Assembly (NCBI RefSeq): GCF_029543245.1
Contig: NZ_JARQWV010000001.1
Span: 248,001 to 312,000 of the forward strand
DNA from: Caulobacter endophyticus
Lineage (GTDB): Bacteria; Pseudomonadota; Alphaproteobacteria; Caulobacterales; Caulobacteraceae
Direction: 5' to 3'
Length of the DNA stretch: 64,000 nt
Position numbers and translations under genes: made by a program. The notes beneath the pieces were generated by a model. It was not told the DNA's origin. It saw nothing but the letters and a program-made list of their open reading frames with translations, and searched no databases. Positions 1-13,463 of the stretch are shown piece by piece (the stretch's first letter is position 1; the number at the start of each line of letters is the position of its first letter).

Positions 1-467
1 TGGTCGCCTATTTCACCCGCTCGGGAAACACCCGCGTCATAGCCGTCCAGTTGCACCGGGAACTGAAGGCGGACCTCTTCGAGATCCAGGCCGCCACGCC
101 CTATCCCGAAGACTACGAGCAGACGGTCGAGCAAGCGCGCCAGGAACGCGACGCCGGCGTGCGTCCGCTGCTGAAAGCGACCGTGCCGAACCTGTCGGGC
201 TACGACACCGTCTTCCTGTGCTTTCCCATCTGGGGCGAGACCGCGCCGCCGATCATCCGCAGCTTTCTGGCCGCACACGACCTGTCAGGCAAGACGATCC
301 GACCAGTGATCACCCATGGCGGCTACGGGCTGGGCGACAGCCTGGCGGTCCTCAGGCGTCACGCCCCCAGCGCGCGACTGGAGCCGGCCTTCTCGATGGA
401 AGCCGACCAGGAGCGGCGCACCATGACCCAAGTCCGTGAGTGGTTGGGCGCGATCGCCCGCGCCTGA
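1..467 (+). CDS. Flavodoxin family protein (5' end outside window)
   Basis: The reading frame is already open at base 3 and stops with TGA at 465-467, so the start lies left of the window; about 154 residues are visible. The first visible residues, YFTRSGNTR, are the FMN-phosphate-binding loop of flavodoxins, and the later FLCFPIWGETAPP segment fits the isoalloxazine-contacting loop. Flavodoxins of this kind carry electrons or reduce small substrates in the cytoplasm. A TTG at 51 could mimic a start but would delete the FMN loop, so it was not used. The gene is followed after 24 bases by two aldo/keto reductases and a CMD/cupin protein, suggesting a redox or detoxification operon. The family call is firm; the exact substrate is unknown. 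Confidence 0.88.
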   Translation, partial: VAYFTRSGNTRVIAVQLHRELKADLFEIQAATPYPEDYEQTVEQARQERDAGVRPLLKATVPNLSGYDTVFLCFPIWGETAPPIIRSFLAAHDLSGKTIRPVITHGGYGLGDSLAVLRRHAPSARLEPAFSMEADQERRTMTQVREWLGAIARA

Positions 468-3876
<3,409 letters not shown>

Positions 3877-3939
3877 GCGCCCAGTTCCGACCGACCCACG
3901 CGGCGCCGACGCCGCCCACGGACCAAGACGGAATTTCCC

Positions 3940-4131
3940 ATGGCCGAAGACGTCATCGGCATGGCCGACTTCATCGCGCGCTATCCCGGCGTCGACGCCT
4001 CGCGACTGGGTCTCTTCGGGATCTGTGGAGGCGGCGGCTATTCCCTGGCCGCGGCCAAGAGCGACAAGCGCTTCAAGTCGCTCGCCACGCTCAGCATGTT
4101 CAATTCGGGCCGGGTGCTCCGCACTCCATAG
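3940..4131 (+). pseudogene. Remnant of an alpha/beta hydrolase gene
   Basis: A 63-codon frame whose product matches only the central piece of a dienelactone-hydrolase-like alpha/beta hydrolase: an ISxxYPGV-like helix region, then the nucleophile elbow GICGGGGYSL in which Cys replaces the usual Ser or lies beside it, then a short strand ending FNSGRV. A complete enzyme of this kind is near 300 residues, so about 100 residues are missing before and 150 after. It begins with an ATG preceded by GGAATTTCCC, the same leader style as the upstream genes, as if the real start had been joined to the middle of the gene by an internal deletion. After FNSGRV the frame runs into unrelated sequence and stops. 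Probably not functional. Confidence 0.6.
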
Positions 4132-4258
4132 CCTCCCCGCCCGAAAGCCCCTTTTACAGCCTGGGCGGGCACGCGCAATTTACCGTCACCGACCGACAAC
4201 GCCCCTGAAATCAAGGAGTTTTGAGGCTGCGCGCCAAGCTGACGCCCGAGTTGGAGGC

Positions 4259-4285
4259 AAAAAAGAAGGCGCTGAAAGCGCCTTC
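4259..4285 (-). terminator. Rho-independent terminator of guaA
   Basis: A perfect 9-bp stem (4265-4273 with 4277-4285) and GAA loop, read on the minus strand, is followed by six U residues (the A-run at 4259-4264). It lies 5 bases beyond the guaA stop codon, the classic intrinsic-terminator arrangement. Confidence 0.85.
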
Positions 4286-4290
4286 CTTGA

Positions 4291-5850
4291 TCACTCCCAC
4301 TCGATCGTGCCGGGCGGCTTGCTGGTCACGTCGTAGACGACGCGGTTGACGCCGCGGACCTCGTTGATGATCCGGGTGGCGGTCTTGCCGAGGATCTCCC
4401 AGGGGAATTCGAAGAAGTCGGCGGTCATGCCGTCGGTGGAGGTCACCGCGCGCAGGGCCAGGACGTTTTCGTAGGTACGGGCGTCGCCCATGACGCCGAC
4501 GGTCTTGACCGGAAGCAGCACGGCGAAGGCCTGCCAGATCTTGTCGTAGAGGCCGGCGTTGCGGATCTCTTCGAGGTAGATGGCGTCGGCGTCCTGCAGG
4601 ACCTTGACCTTCTCGGGCGTGATCTCGCCCGGGATGCGGATGGCCAGGCCCGGACCGGGGAACGGGTGGCGGCCGACGAAGGCGGGGGCCAGGCCCAGCT
4701 CGACGCCCAGGGCGCGGACCTCGTCCTTGAAGAGTTCGCGCAGCGGCTCGACCAGCTTCAGCTTCATGTAGTCCGGCAGGCCGCCCACGTTGTGGTGGCT
4801 CTTGATCACGGCCGACGGGCCGCCGCGCGCCGAGACGCTTTCGACGACATCCGGATAGAGCGTGCCCTGAGCCAGGAACTGGGCGCCGTCGATCTTGGCG
4901 GCTTCCTTGTCGAAGACGTCGATGAACAGGCGGCCGATGGTCTTGCGCTTGGTCTCGGGGTCGGAGACGCCGGCCAGTTCGCCCAGGAACAGGTCGCCGG
5001 CGTCCACGTGGACCAGCGGGATATTGTAGTGGTCGCGGAACAGGGTGACGACCTGATCGGCCTCGTTCTTGCGCAGCAGACCCGTGTCGACGAACACGCA
5101 GGTCAGCTGGTCGCCGATGGCCTCGTGGATCAGCACGGCGGCCACCGAGCTGTCGACGCCGCCCGACAGGCCGCAGATCACCTTGCCGTCGCCCACCTGG
5201 TCGCGGATCTTCTGGACCATCTCCTGGCGGAAGGCCGCCATGGTCCAGTCGCCCTTCAGGCCGGCCAGCGCCAGGAAGTTCTTGTAGATCTGCGGGCCGT
5301 TGACCGTGTGATAGACCTCGGGGTGGAACTGCAGGGCGTAGATCTTCTTGGCGTCGTTGGCGATGGCGGCGAAGGGCGCGCCGTTCGAAGTTCCCACCAC
5401 ATCGAAGCCCTCGGGGATGGCGGTGACGCGGTCGCCGTGGCTCATCCAGACGGTTTCCAGCTCGCCCACGCCAGCCAGGCCTTCGAACAGCGGGCTCTCT
5501 TTGCCGATGGTCAGCTCGGCGCGGCCGAACTCGCCGGCGTGGCCGCCCTCGACCTTGCCGCCCAGCACGTCGCACAGCAGCTGCTGGCCGTAGCAGATGG
5601 CCAGCATCGGCAGGCCTAGGTCGAACAGCTTGCGGCCGATACGGGGGCTGTCGGCCTCAAGCACGCTGGCCGGGCCGCCCGACAGGATGATCGCCGAAGG
5701 CTGGTACTCGTCGACCAGGGCCTCGGCCTTGTCGAAGGGGTGGATCTCGCAATAGACGCCGGCCTCGCGCACCCGGCGCGCAATCAGCTGGGTCACCTGG
5801 CTGCCGAAGTCGACGATCAGGACGCGCTGGTGGTGGTTTTCGGTGGTCAT
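4291..5850 (-). CDS. guaA: GMP synthase (glutamine-hydrolysing)
   Basis: A 519-residue cytoplasmic enzyme that converts XMP to GMP with ATP and glutamine, the last step of guanine nucleotide synthesis. The N-terminal class I glutamine amidotransferase domain has the nucleophile C86 in LAICYGQQ and the His/Glu pair in LQFHPEVYH. The ATP-pyrophosphatase domain has the P-loop SGGVDSSV, and the C-terminal dimerisation domain ends in the conserved KPPGTIEWE. Length and ends match full-length GuaA. Its start overlaps the stop of the upstream exported-protein gene by four bases (ATGA), implying translational coupling, and guaB lies a few genes upstream on the same strand. Confidence 0.97.
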   Translation of the reverse strand: MTTENHHQRVLIVDFGSQVTQLIARRVREAGVYCEIHPFDKAEALVDEYQPSAIILSGGPASVLEADSPRIGRKLFDLGLPMLAICYGQQLLCDVLGGKVEGGHAGEFGRAELTIGKESPLFEGLAGVGELETVWMSHGDRVTAIPEGFDVVGTSNGAPFAAIANDAKKIYALQFHPEVYHTVNGPQIYKNFLALAGLKGDWTMAAFRQEMVQKIRDQVGDGKVICGLSGGVDSSVAAVLIHEAIGDQLTCVFVDTGLLRKNEADQVVTLFRDHYNIPLVHVDAGDLFLGELAGVSDPETKRKTIGRLFIDVFDKEAAKIDGAQFLAQGTLYPDVVESVSARGGPSAVIKSHHNVGGLPDYMKLKLVEPLRELFKDEVRALGVELGLAPAFVGRHPFPGPGLAIRIPGEITPEKVKVLQDADAIYLEEIRNAGLYDKIWQAFAVLLPVKTVGVMGDARTYENVLALRAVTSTDGMTADFFEFPWEILGKTATRIINEVRGVNRVVYDVTSKPPGTIEWE

Positions 5851-6338
5851 CGAATCTTTCCGCGGCGTTTGGGGGGCGGTGGAGGTGGGGGCGGACCTAT
5901 CAGGTCGTGGGCCATCGGGCAGTCAGCAATCACGACGCGAACGCCGCGTGGATCGACCTGCGCGTCCGTCGGCCAAGGGTCGTTCGGCATGACCATCACA
6001 ACCTGGGTGAACTCGCCGATCCCGGTCTGGATCTTGGCTGGCTCCAGACCACCCTGGATCAGGGCGTCTTTCACCAACGTCAGGGCATGCTCAAGAGGAC
6101 CGCGATCCGTGGGCACCTGTCGGTAGAGCAGGCTGTAGTCGGCTCGAACGCGAATCTGAGGCGGGGCGCTTTCCTTCGTGCAGGCCAAGGCGCGATCGAC
6201 TCCGTTTCGCGCGTTGTCATTCAGCGCCGTCGCATGCACGGGCAATGTGATCCAGATCGGCGGAGGCGGTCCGCCGCTCGCAAAGGCCGGCGTGGCCATG
6301 CCAGCCAAACAGATCGCGACTGTCATTCGAATGCGCAT
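5847..6338 (-). CDS. Exported protein of unknown function with C-terminal polyproline
   Basis: A 163-residue protein with a clear Sec signal ([20 protein letters not shown], cleavage about residue 20). The mature part has no domain I recognise; it contains two cysteines (in LACTK and ADCPM) that could form a disulfide, and ends in a run of eight prolines followed by basic KRRGK. The gene overlaps guaA by four bases, so it is expressed with it, but nothing in the sequence ties the protein to purine synthesis. A 99-base gap upstream could hold a promoter shared with guaA. Real gene with high confidence; function unknown. Confidence 0.75.
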   Translation of the reverse strand: MRIRMTVAICLAGMATPAFASGGPPPPIWITLPVHATALNDNARNGVDRALACTKESAPPQIRVRADYSLLYRQVPTDRGPLEHALTLVKDALIQGGLEPAKIQTGIGEFTQVVMVMPNDPWPTDAQVDPRGVRVVIADCPMAHDLIGPPPPPPPPKRRGKIR

Positions 6339-6437
6339 TGGAGCTCTTGTTCCGGCGTCGTCAGTTCGGCCCGTTTCTTCGCGAAAATACTCTTTGCCTT
6401 GCCTGCCTCGCCTCGACCCATGTCGCTCGGCAGGCCG

Positions 6438-7715
6438 TCAAGGCGCGTAGGTGGAGCGCTGCAGCACGGCGGCGAAGAAGCCGTCCGTACCGGCGCGGTG
6501 CGGGGTGAGGCGCAGATAGCCCTCGGGGGTCACGTGGGTGACGCCGTCGAGAGCGATCGGCTTGACCTTGAATTCGGGGTGACGCTCGAGGAAGGCCGCG
6601 ACGCGGTCTTCGTTTTCCTCGGCCAGCAGCGAGCAGGTGACATAGACCATGCGGCCGCCGGCCTTCACGAAGGTCGAGGCGTCCTCCATGACGCTGTCCT
6701 GCTCGATCTGGCGTTTGGCCAGCTGGTCGGGCGACAGGCGCCACTTGGCGTCAGGGTGGCGCCGCCAGGTGCCGGCGCCGGTGCAGGGGGCGTCGACGAA
6801 GACGACGTCGATCTTGCCTTCCAGGCCCTTCAGCGGCTGGGCCTCGATCGGCGAGCGGATCTGCAGGTTGCGGACCCCTGCCCTCTGGCCGCGACGGATG
6901 GTGTCGGCGAGACGCCGGGCGTCGCTGTCGTGGGCGAAGATCTGGCCGCTGTTGCCCATGGCGGCCGCGAGCGCGAGGGTCTTGCCCCCGCCCCCGGCGC
7001 AGAAGTCGAGCACCTGCTTGCCCTTGACCTCGCCGGCCACGGCCGCGGCGATCTGCGAGCCCAGGTCCTGGACCTCGAACCAGCCCTTCGAGAAGGCCGG
7101 CACGCCCTCGACCGACGGCGTACGATCGGCGGCTGCGGGCGCGGGGATGCGGAAGGCGGTCGGCAGGATCCCGGCCGGCGCGGCGTTGATCGGCGCCAAG
7201 GCCTTGGCGCCGCGCTCGGCGTCGGTCTTCAGGGTGTTTATGCGCAGGTCGACCGGGGCGCGCTCGGACAGGGCCGCCATCTCGGCGACCTGATCGGCAC
7301 CGAGGGCGCGGGCCAGGTGCGGTTCGAGCCAGTCGGGATAGTCGCCGGCCACTGGGGCGGGCGCGCCGTCCAGCGAGACGGGATCCTTCAGGCGGGCCTC
7401 TTCGGTCTCGGAGAGCGCGCCGAAGCCATGCTCTTCCGAGGCCGCCTCGGCGATGCGCTCGGCCGGCCACTTCCAGACGAAGGCCAGGACGCCCAGCACC
7501 ACGCCGCGGGCGGCGGCGTCGCCCATCATCCAGCCCAGCGACCGCTTGCGGCGCAGGGCGTCCAGCACCAGGCCCGAGACGAAGGCCCGGTCCTTGGAGC
7601 CGGCGTAGCGCGCGGCCTCGCCCCAGCGCTTGAGCGCCATCTTCACAGGAAAATGCCGCGTCTCGATCTCGGTCAGAACCTCGATCGCCGCGGAAACCCG
7701 TCCTCCGTCACGCAT
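6438..7715 (-). CDS. RsmB/NOP-type rRNA m5C methyltransferase
   Basis: A 425-residue S-adenosylmethionine-dependent RNA cytosine-5 methyltransferase. The N-terminal 110 residues look like the NusB-like RNA-binding domain of RsmB (L..R...DRAFVSGLVLDALRR). The catalytic domain has motif I DFCAGGGGKT, the motif IV cysteine in DAPCTGAGTW and the motif VI nucleophile in VTCS. Length agrees with E. coli RsmB (16S C967), but alphaproteobacteria carry several paralogues, so the target base is not certain. The start lies 4 bases after the MAPEG stop codon, in the guaB-MAPEG-methyltransferase run of minus-strand genes. Confidence 0.9.
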   Translation of the reverse strand: MRDGGRVSAAIEVLTEIETRHFPVKMALKRWGEAARYAGSKDRAFVSGLVLDALRRKRSLGWMMGDAAARGVVLGVLAFVWKWPAERIAEAASEEHGFGALSETEEARLKDPVSLDGAPAPVAGDYPDWLEPHLARALGADQVAEMAALSERAPVDLRINTLKTDAERGAKALAPINAAPAGILPTAFRIPAPAAADRTPSVEGVPAFSKGWFEVQDLGSQIAAAVAGEVKGKQVLDFCAGGGGKTLALAAAMGNSGQIFAHDSDARRLADTIRRGQRAGVRNLQIRSPIEAQPLKGLEGKIDVVFVDAPCTGAGTWRRHPDAKWRLSPDQLAKRQIEQDSVMEDASTFVKAGGRMVYVTCSLLAEENEDRVAAFLERHPEFKVKPIALDGVTHVTPEGYLRLTPHRAGTDGFFAAVLQRSTYAP

Positions 7716-7719
7716 GGAG

Positions 7720-8115
7720 CTAAATCACCAACGCCAGAAGGACCAGGCCAAGGCCCGCCATGGAGGCGACCCAGACCAGGCTGCGTACGACCGGCACGCC
7801 GAACGCATAGAGAAAGACATAGACCGCCCGGGCGCCGACATAGAGCGCGGTTCCGGCAACGGTCAGCGCGCCGAGCCGACCGCCCAGATAGGCGACCAGC
7901 ACGACGGCGACGAAGAACGGGAAGGTCTCGCGGAAGTTGGCGAAGGCCCTTTCGAGCCGTCCGGCCATGCCGGTCAGCACGACCGGCGTCTCCCGCGAGC
8001 CGATATTCCACTTCAAGCCGCGCTGGGGCTGGGCCGCCGCGCTGGCCCACAGCAGGTGGACCAGCCCGATGACGACCGCGACCGCCAGCATCCGCAGCTC
8101 GAAGGCCATCTGCAT
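7720..8115 (-). CDS. MAPEG family membrane protein
   Basis: A 131-residue integral membrane protein with four predicted helices (about 5-25, 63-82, 84-104, 109-130). The conserved R-A-x-x-N-F-x-E-T core of MAPEG proteins is present (RAFANFRETFPFF), as is the LYVGARAVYVFLY helix. MAPEG members include glutathione-dependent transferases and peroxidases of eicosanoid metabolism; bacterial members have no firm role. The stop is 4 bases from the downstream methyltransferase start, and the start is 3 bases from the guaB stop, so it is embedded in the guaB transcription unit. Confidence 0.88.
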   Translation of the reverse strand: MQMAFELRMLAVAVVIGLVHLLWASAAAQPQRGLKWNIGSRETPVVLTGMAGRLERAFANFRETFPFFVAVVLVAYLGGRLGALTVAGTALYVGARAVYVFLYAFGVPVVRSLVWVASMAGLGLVLLALVI

Positions 8116-8118
8116 GGC

Positions 8119-10180
<2,062 letters not shown>

Positions 10181-10187
10181 CGGAGAC

Positions 10188-10895
10188 CTACCTTCCTTTA
10201 AAACCCGTCGCCACGAGGAAGACCTCGGAACTGTCCTGACGGCTGGCCTTGGGCTTGAAGTGCTGGACCTTCTCGAAGTGCTTCTTCAGCCGGGCGATCA
10301 CCTCGGAGGTCTCGCCGCCCTGGAAGGCCTTGGCCACGAACGCGCCGCCAGGCTTCAGGGTCTCGATGGCGAACTCTGCGCCGATCTCGATCAGGCCGAC
10401 GATGCGCAGGTGGTCGGTCTCGCGATGGCCCACGGTGTTGGGGGCCATGTCCGACATCACCAGGTCCGGCGCGCCGCCCAGCAACTCGAGCAGCTTGGGC
10501 GGACAGGCCGGGTCGGTGAAGTCCATCTCGACGATGTGGGCCGGCTCGACGGGGTCGACGTGCAGCAGATCAACGCCCACGAGCTGGGTCACGCCGCGCT
10601 CGACGGCCACCTGCAGCCAGCCGCCGGGCGCGCAGCCCAGGTCGATGACCTTCGCGCCCTTCTTGAAGAAACGGAACTTCTCGTCGATCTCGCTGATCTT
10701 GAAGGCCGCGCGGCTGCGATAGCCCAGCGCCCGCGCCTTGGCCGAAAACGGATCGTTGATCTGGCGCTCCAGCCAGGCCTGCTGGCTGGGCGTGCGGCCA
10801 TAGGCGGTCTTCAGGCGCGCCGGCTTGGCGCGGCCATCGGCGTTGCCGCCGGTCGGCGGCTTGACCATCCGGCGCTTGGGGGGCTCGTCGTTCAT
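10188..10895 (-). CDS. rlmE: 23S rRNA (uridine-2552-2'-O) methyltransferase
   Basis: A 235-residue FtsJ/RrmJ-family enzyme that 2'-O-methylates U2552 in the ribosomal A-loop, a late step of 50S assembly. SAM motif I is DLGCAPGGW (residues 85-93), and the catalytic K-D-K-E set is K66, D149, K189 and E224. The N-terminal 35 residues are a basic, poorly conserved extension. Its ATG overlaps the stop of the upstream Ppx/GppA gene by four bases. Gene neighbours and length match alphaproteobacterial FtsJ. Confidence 0.95.
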   Translation of the reverse strand: MNDEPPKRRMVKPPTGGNADGRAKPARLKTAYGRTPSQQAWLERQINDPFSAKARALGYRSRAAFKISEIDEKFRFFKKGAKVIDLGCAPGGWLQVAVERGVTQLVGVDLLHVDPVEPAHIVEMDFTDPACPPKLLELLGGAPDLVMSDMAPNTVGHRETDHLRIVGLIEIGAEFAIETLKPGGAFVAKAFQGGETSEVIARLKKHFEKVQHFKPKASRQDSSEVFLVATGFKGR

Positions 10896-12013
10896 TGGTT
10901 CACCGTTCGGGCCGAACCGGCCCCGCCACGCCGCCGTCGGCGGGGGCGCTTCTGCCGATCCGACATCAAGGACATCAGAAGCCCCTCTCTAAGCCCTCGG
11001 TCGGCGACTCGCACGCGAGAACATGGCCAAAGCTCTTGAACGGCTTGAAGAATGGCTGCGCCGGCCAGCACCAGATCGGCCCGATCGGCGCCGATACAGG
11101 GCTCCAGCGCCCGCTCCTTGGCGGTCAGGGTCAGCAGGCGACCGGCGGCGGCCTCGCAGTCGGAACGCTGCATCCACAGCCCGTCGACGACATTGCGGTC
11201 GTAGCGCGGCAGGCCAAGGTGCAGACCCGCCAGGCTGGTGATGGCGCCCGAGGTGCCGACCATGTGGGCGCGGCCGGCGTCGAAGGTCTTGCGCATGGGC
11301 GCGGCGTGCGGGAAGGCCGAGATCTTGGACTTCACTTCCTCGACCATGGCCCGGAACCAGCCGTCGTCGGCGCGCTCGCCCTCCGGAAAGCGCTCGGCCA
11401 GGGTGACGACCCCGATCGGGATGGACAGCCAGGCGCGGATCGGCAGCTTCCAGGCCTCGAACTGGCGCGGCTTGGCGTCGAGGCCGCCGCCCTTGAGGTC
11501 GACCCACGACAGCTCTGTCGAGCCGCCGCCGACATCGACCACCAGGGCCGCGTCGGCCTCGCGGTCGAACAGGCTCATACAGCCGGCCACCGAAAGCTGG
11601 GCCTCCTCGCGCGGCGTGATGATCTGCAAGCGCAGCCCGGTCTCCTCGGCCACGCGGCGGACGAACTCGGCGCCGTTGCTGGCCCCACGGCAGGCCTGGG
11701 TGGCCACGGCCTTTACCCGAATGGCGCGGCGGCGGCGGATCTTCTCGGCGCAAACCTTGAGCGCGGCCATGGATCGCTCCATCGCCTCGTCGGATAGCTG
11801 GCCGGTCTGCGACAAACCTTCACCAAGCCTGACGATACGGGAATAGGCCTCGACGACGCGGAAGCCGCGCGGAGAAGGCGTCGCCACCAGGAGGCGGCAA
11901 TTGTTGGTTCCGAGATCGAGAGCCGCATAGCACGGCTGCTCGCCCGGAGACCGGCGCGAGCCCTGGCCTCCCTGGCCACGGGGTCCGCCGGGCGCTCTCG
12001 GCGCCTCCGACAT
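10892..12013 (-). CDS. Ppx/GppA family phosphatase
   Basis: A 373-residue member of the exopolyphosphatase/guanosine pentaphosphatase family (actin-like ATPase fold), which hydrolyses polyphosphate or pppGpp. The phosphate-1 loop is DLGTNN (33-38), the catalytic glutamate lies in REEAQLSVAG (135-144), and the phosphate-2 loop is DVGGGSTEL (160-168). I chose the ATG at 12013 because GGTGG lies just upstream; earlier in-frame starts add residues without similarity. It lacks the HD domain of long Ppx enzymes and ends in a strongly basic tail (about residues 352-362, KRPRRRRRGG). Translationally coupled to rlmE. Which substrate it uses cannot be told from sequence. Confidence 0.92.
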   Translation of the reverse strand: MSEAPRAPGGPRGQGGQGSRRSPGEQPCYAALDLGTNNCRLLVATPSPRGFRVVEAYSRIVRLGEGLSQTGQLSDEAMERSMAALKVCAEKIRRRRAIRVKAVATQACRGASNGAEFVRRVAEETGLRLQIITPREEAQLSVAGCMSLFDREADAALVVDVGGGSTELSWVDLKGGGLDAKPRQFEAWKLPIRAWLSIPIGVVTLAERFPEGERADDGWFRAMVEEVKSKISAFPHAAPMRKTFDAGRAHMVGTSGAITSLAGLHLGLPRYDRNVVDGLWMQRSDCEAAAGRLLTLTAKERALEPCIGADRADLVLAGAAILQAVQELWPCSRVRVADRGLREGLLMSLMSDRQKRPRRRRRGGAGSARTVNQ

Positions 12014-12115
12014 GGTCTTCCACCTGTCTCGCAGGCGATTCGTCACGAACCGCCTCACTTCGTCGTGGACCATAGCAACCGTGTCGATGCACCGGAAGGC
12101 GGCGTGTCCCAACAA

Positions 12116-12134
12116 TGAACGCTGGTTACGTTCA
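12116..12134. promoter_or_regulatory. Inverted repeat in the ppx-hspQ divergent region
   Basis: TGAACG and CGTTCA flank a 7-base spacer between the divergent Ppx/GppA and hspQ starts, 37 bases before hspQ. The symmetry suggests a regulator site, but no known operator consensus fits (it is inverted, unlike the direct-repeat LexA box of alphaproteobacteria). Confidence 0.25.
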
Positions 12135-12170
12135 GGATTCAGTCAGGAGAGTCGTCGTAATATCTTCATC

Positions 12171-12500
12171 ATGAACGAGAGACTCGCCAAATTCGCGATC
12201 GGCCAGGTCGTCAAGCACCGCATCTTCCCCTTCCGGGGCGTGGTGTTCGACGTCGACCCGGTGTTCGCCAATACGGAAGAGTGGTGGGAGTCCATCCCCG
12301 AGGACATCCGCCCGTCGAAGGACCAGCCGTTCTATCACCTGCTGGCCGAGAACGACGACAACACCTATGTCGCCTACGTCTCAGAGCAGAACCTCCTGGC
12401 CGACGACACGGGCGAACCGGTGCATCACCCACAAGCGGCGCTGATTTTCGAGTCCTTCGACCACGGCGCCTACAAGCTTCGCCCCCGGATCTCGCACTGA
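12171..12500 (+). CDS. hspQ: Heat shock protein HspQ
   Basis: A 109-residue HspQ/YccV-domain protein. HspQ is a hemimethylated-DNA-binding-fold protein that acts as a specificity factor for Lon protease and is heat induced in enterobacteria. Recognisable family blocks are KFAIGQVVKHRIFPFRGVV, DVDPVF, PFYHLLAEND and TYVAYVSEQNLL. The ATG at 12171 gives the conserved N-terminus; upstream in-frame codons belong to the divergent promoter region. No clear sigma-32 promoter is visible in the 157-base gap to the divergent phosphatase gene. Confidence 0.94.
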   Translation: MNERLAKFAIGQVVKHRIFPFRGVVFDVDPVFANTEEWWESIPEDIRPSKDQPFYHLLAENDDNTYVAYVSEQNLLADDTGEPVHHPQAALIFESFDHGAYKLRPRISH

Positions 12501-12528
12501 CGGCAAGGTCTCACCGCCGACCTGGCTG

Positions 12529-12538
12529 TTGCGCGCAA
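12529..12538. promoter_or_regulatory. Palindrome upstream of phhA
   Basis: The 10-base perfect palindrome TTGCGCGCAA lies 43 bases before the phhA start, the only symmetrical element in the 81-base gap after hspQ. It could be an operator for an Lrp/AsnC- or TetR-type regulator of aromatic amino acid use; no regulator gene is adjacent. Confidence 0.25.
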
Positions 12539-12581
12539 AAATCGAACGGAACTTGCCCGAACGCGGGCGTAACGTCGTTTC

Positions 12582-13463
12582 ATGAGCGCAGACGGTTTCA
12601 GCGGCGGGCCGCCCCCAGGGGCTCGCCCCGATTGGACGATCGATCAGGGGTGGGAAGCCTATAGCCAGGCCGAGCACGACGTCTGGATCACGCTGTACGA
12701 GCGCCAGGCCAGCGTGCTTCAGAACCGCGCCTGCGACGAGTTCCTGCGCGGATTGGACGCGCTGGACCTGCACCGCACCGGCATTCCCGACTTCAACCGG
12801 ATCAACGAGGAGCTCCAGCGCCTGACCGGCTGGAGCGTCGTGGCCGTGCCGGGCCTCGTGCCCGACGACGTGTTCTTCGATCACCTGGCCAACCGCCGCT
12901 TTCCGGCCGGTCAGTTCATCCGCAAGCCGCACGAACTGGACTACCTGCAAGAGCCGGACGTCTTCCACGACGTGTTCGGCCACGTGCCGATGCTGACCGA
13001 CCCGGTGTTCGCCGACTACATGCAGGCCTACGGCAAGGGCGGCCAGCGGGCTCTGGGCCTGGGGCGGCTGGCCAACCTCGCCAGGCTCTACTGGTACACG
13101 GTCGAATTCGGGCTGATGGCCACGCCGGCGGGCCTGCGGATCTATGGCGCGGGCATAGTCTCGTCGCGGACGGAGTCGATCTTCGCCCTCGAAGACCCCT
13201 CCCCCAACCGGATCGGCTTCGACCTGGAGCGGGTGATGCGCACGCCCTACCGCATCGACGACTTCCAGCAGGTCTACTTCGTGATCCCGTCGATCCAGAC
13301 GCTGCAGGAAGTGACCCTGCGCGACTTCTCGGCGCTGTACGAGCGGTTGGCCGGCGCTAGCGACATCGGCATCGCGCAGATCGTAGGCGCCGACCAGGTG
13401 CTGACCCGTGGAACCCAGGCCTATGCGAACGCCGGCGGACGGCTGGCCTCGACGGCCGGCTGA
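12582..13463 (+). CDS. phhA: Phenylalanine 4-monooxygenase
   Basis: A 293-residue monomeric-type bacterial phenylalanine hydroxylase, converting phenylalanine to tyrosine with tetrahydropterin, O2 and non-heme iron. The iron ligands are H129 and H134 in FHDVFGHVPML and E175 in YTVEFGL, with the same His-to-Glu spacing (41) as the Chromobacterium enzyme. It lacks the N-terminal ACT regulatory domain of the mammalian enzyme, as expected. The start has no strong ribosome-binding site but gives the usual N-terminus. The last 43 bases overlap the 3' end of the convergent acyltransferase gene. Confidence 0.95.
   Translation: MSADGFSGGPPPGARPDWTIDQGWEAYSQAEHDVWITLYERQASVLQNRACDEFLRGLDALDLHRTGIPDFNRINEELQRLTGWSVVAVPGLVPDDVFFDHLANRRFPAGQFIRKPHELDYLQEPDVFHDVFGHVPMLTDPVFADYMQAYGKGGQRALGLGRLANLARLYWYTVEFGLMATPAGLRIYGAGIVSSRTESIFALEDPSPNRIGFDLERVMRTPYRIDDFQQVYFVIPSIQTLQEVTLRDFSALYERLAGASDIGIAQIVGADQVLTRGTQAYANAGGRLASTAG

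Noticed and set aside
5907..8072. Plus-strand open frame of 721 codons opposite guaA-side genes
   Set aside because: Shadow of the methyltransferase and MAPEG genes on the minus strand; no ribosome-binding site and no domain.
12116..12134. LexA (SOS) box upstream of hspQ
   Set aside because: The alphaproteobacterial LexA box is a direct repeat GTTC-N7-GTTC; here the arms are inverted.
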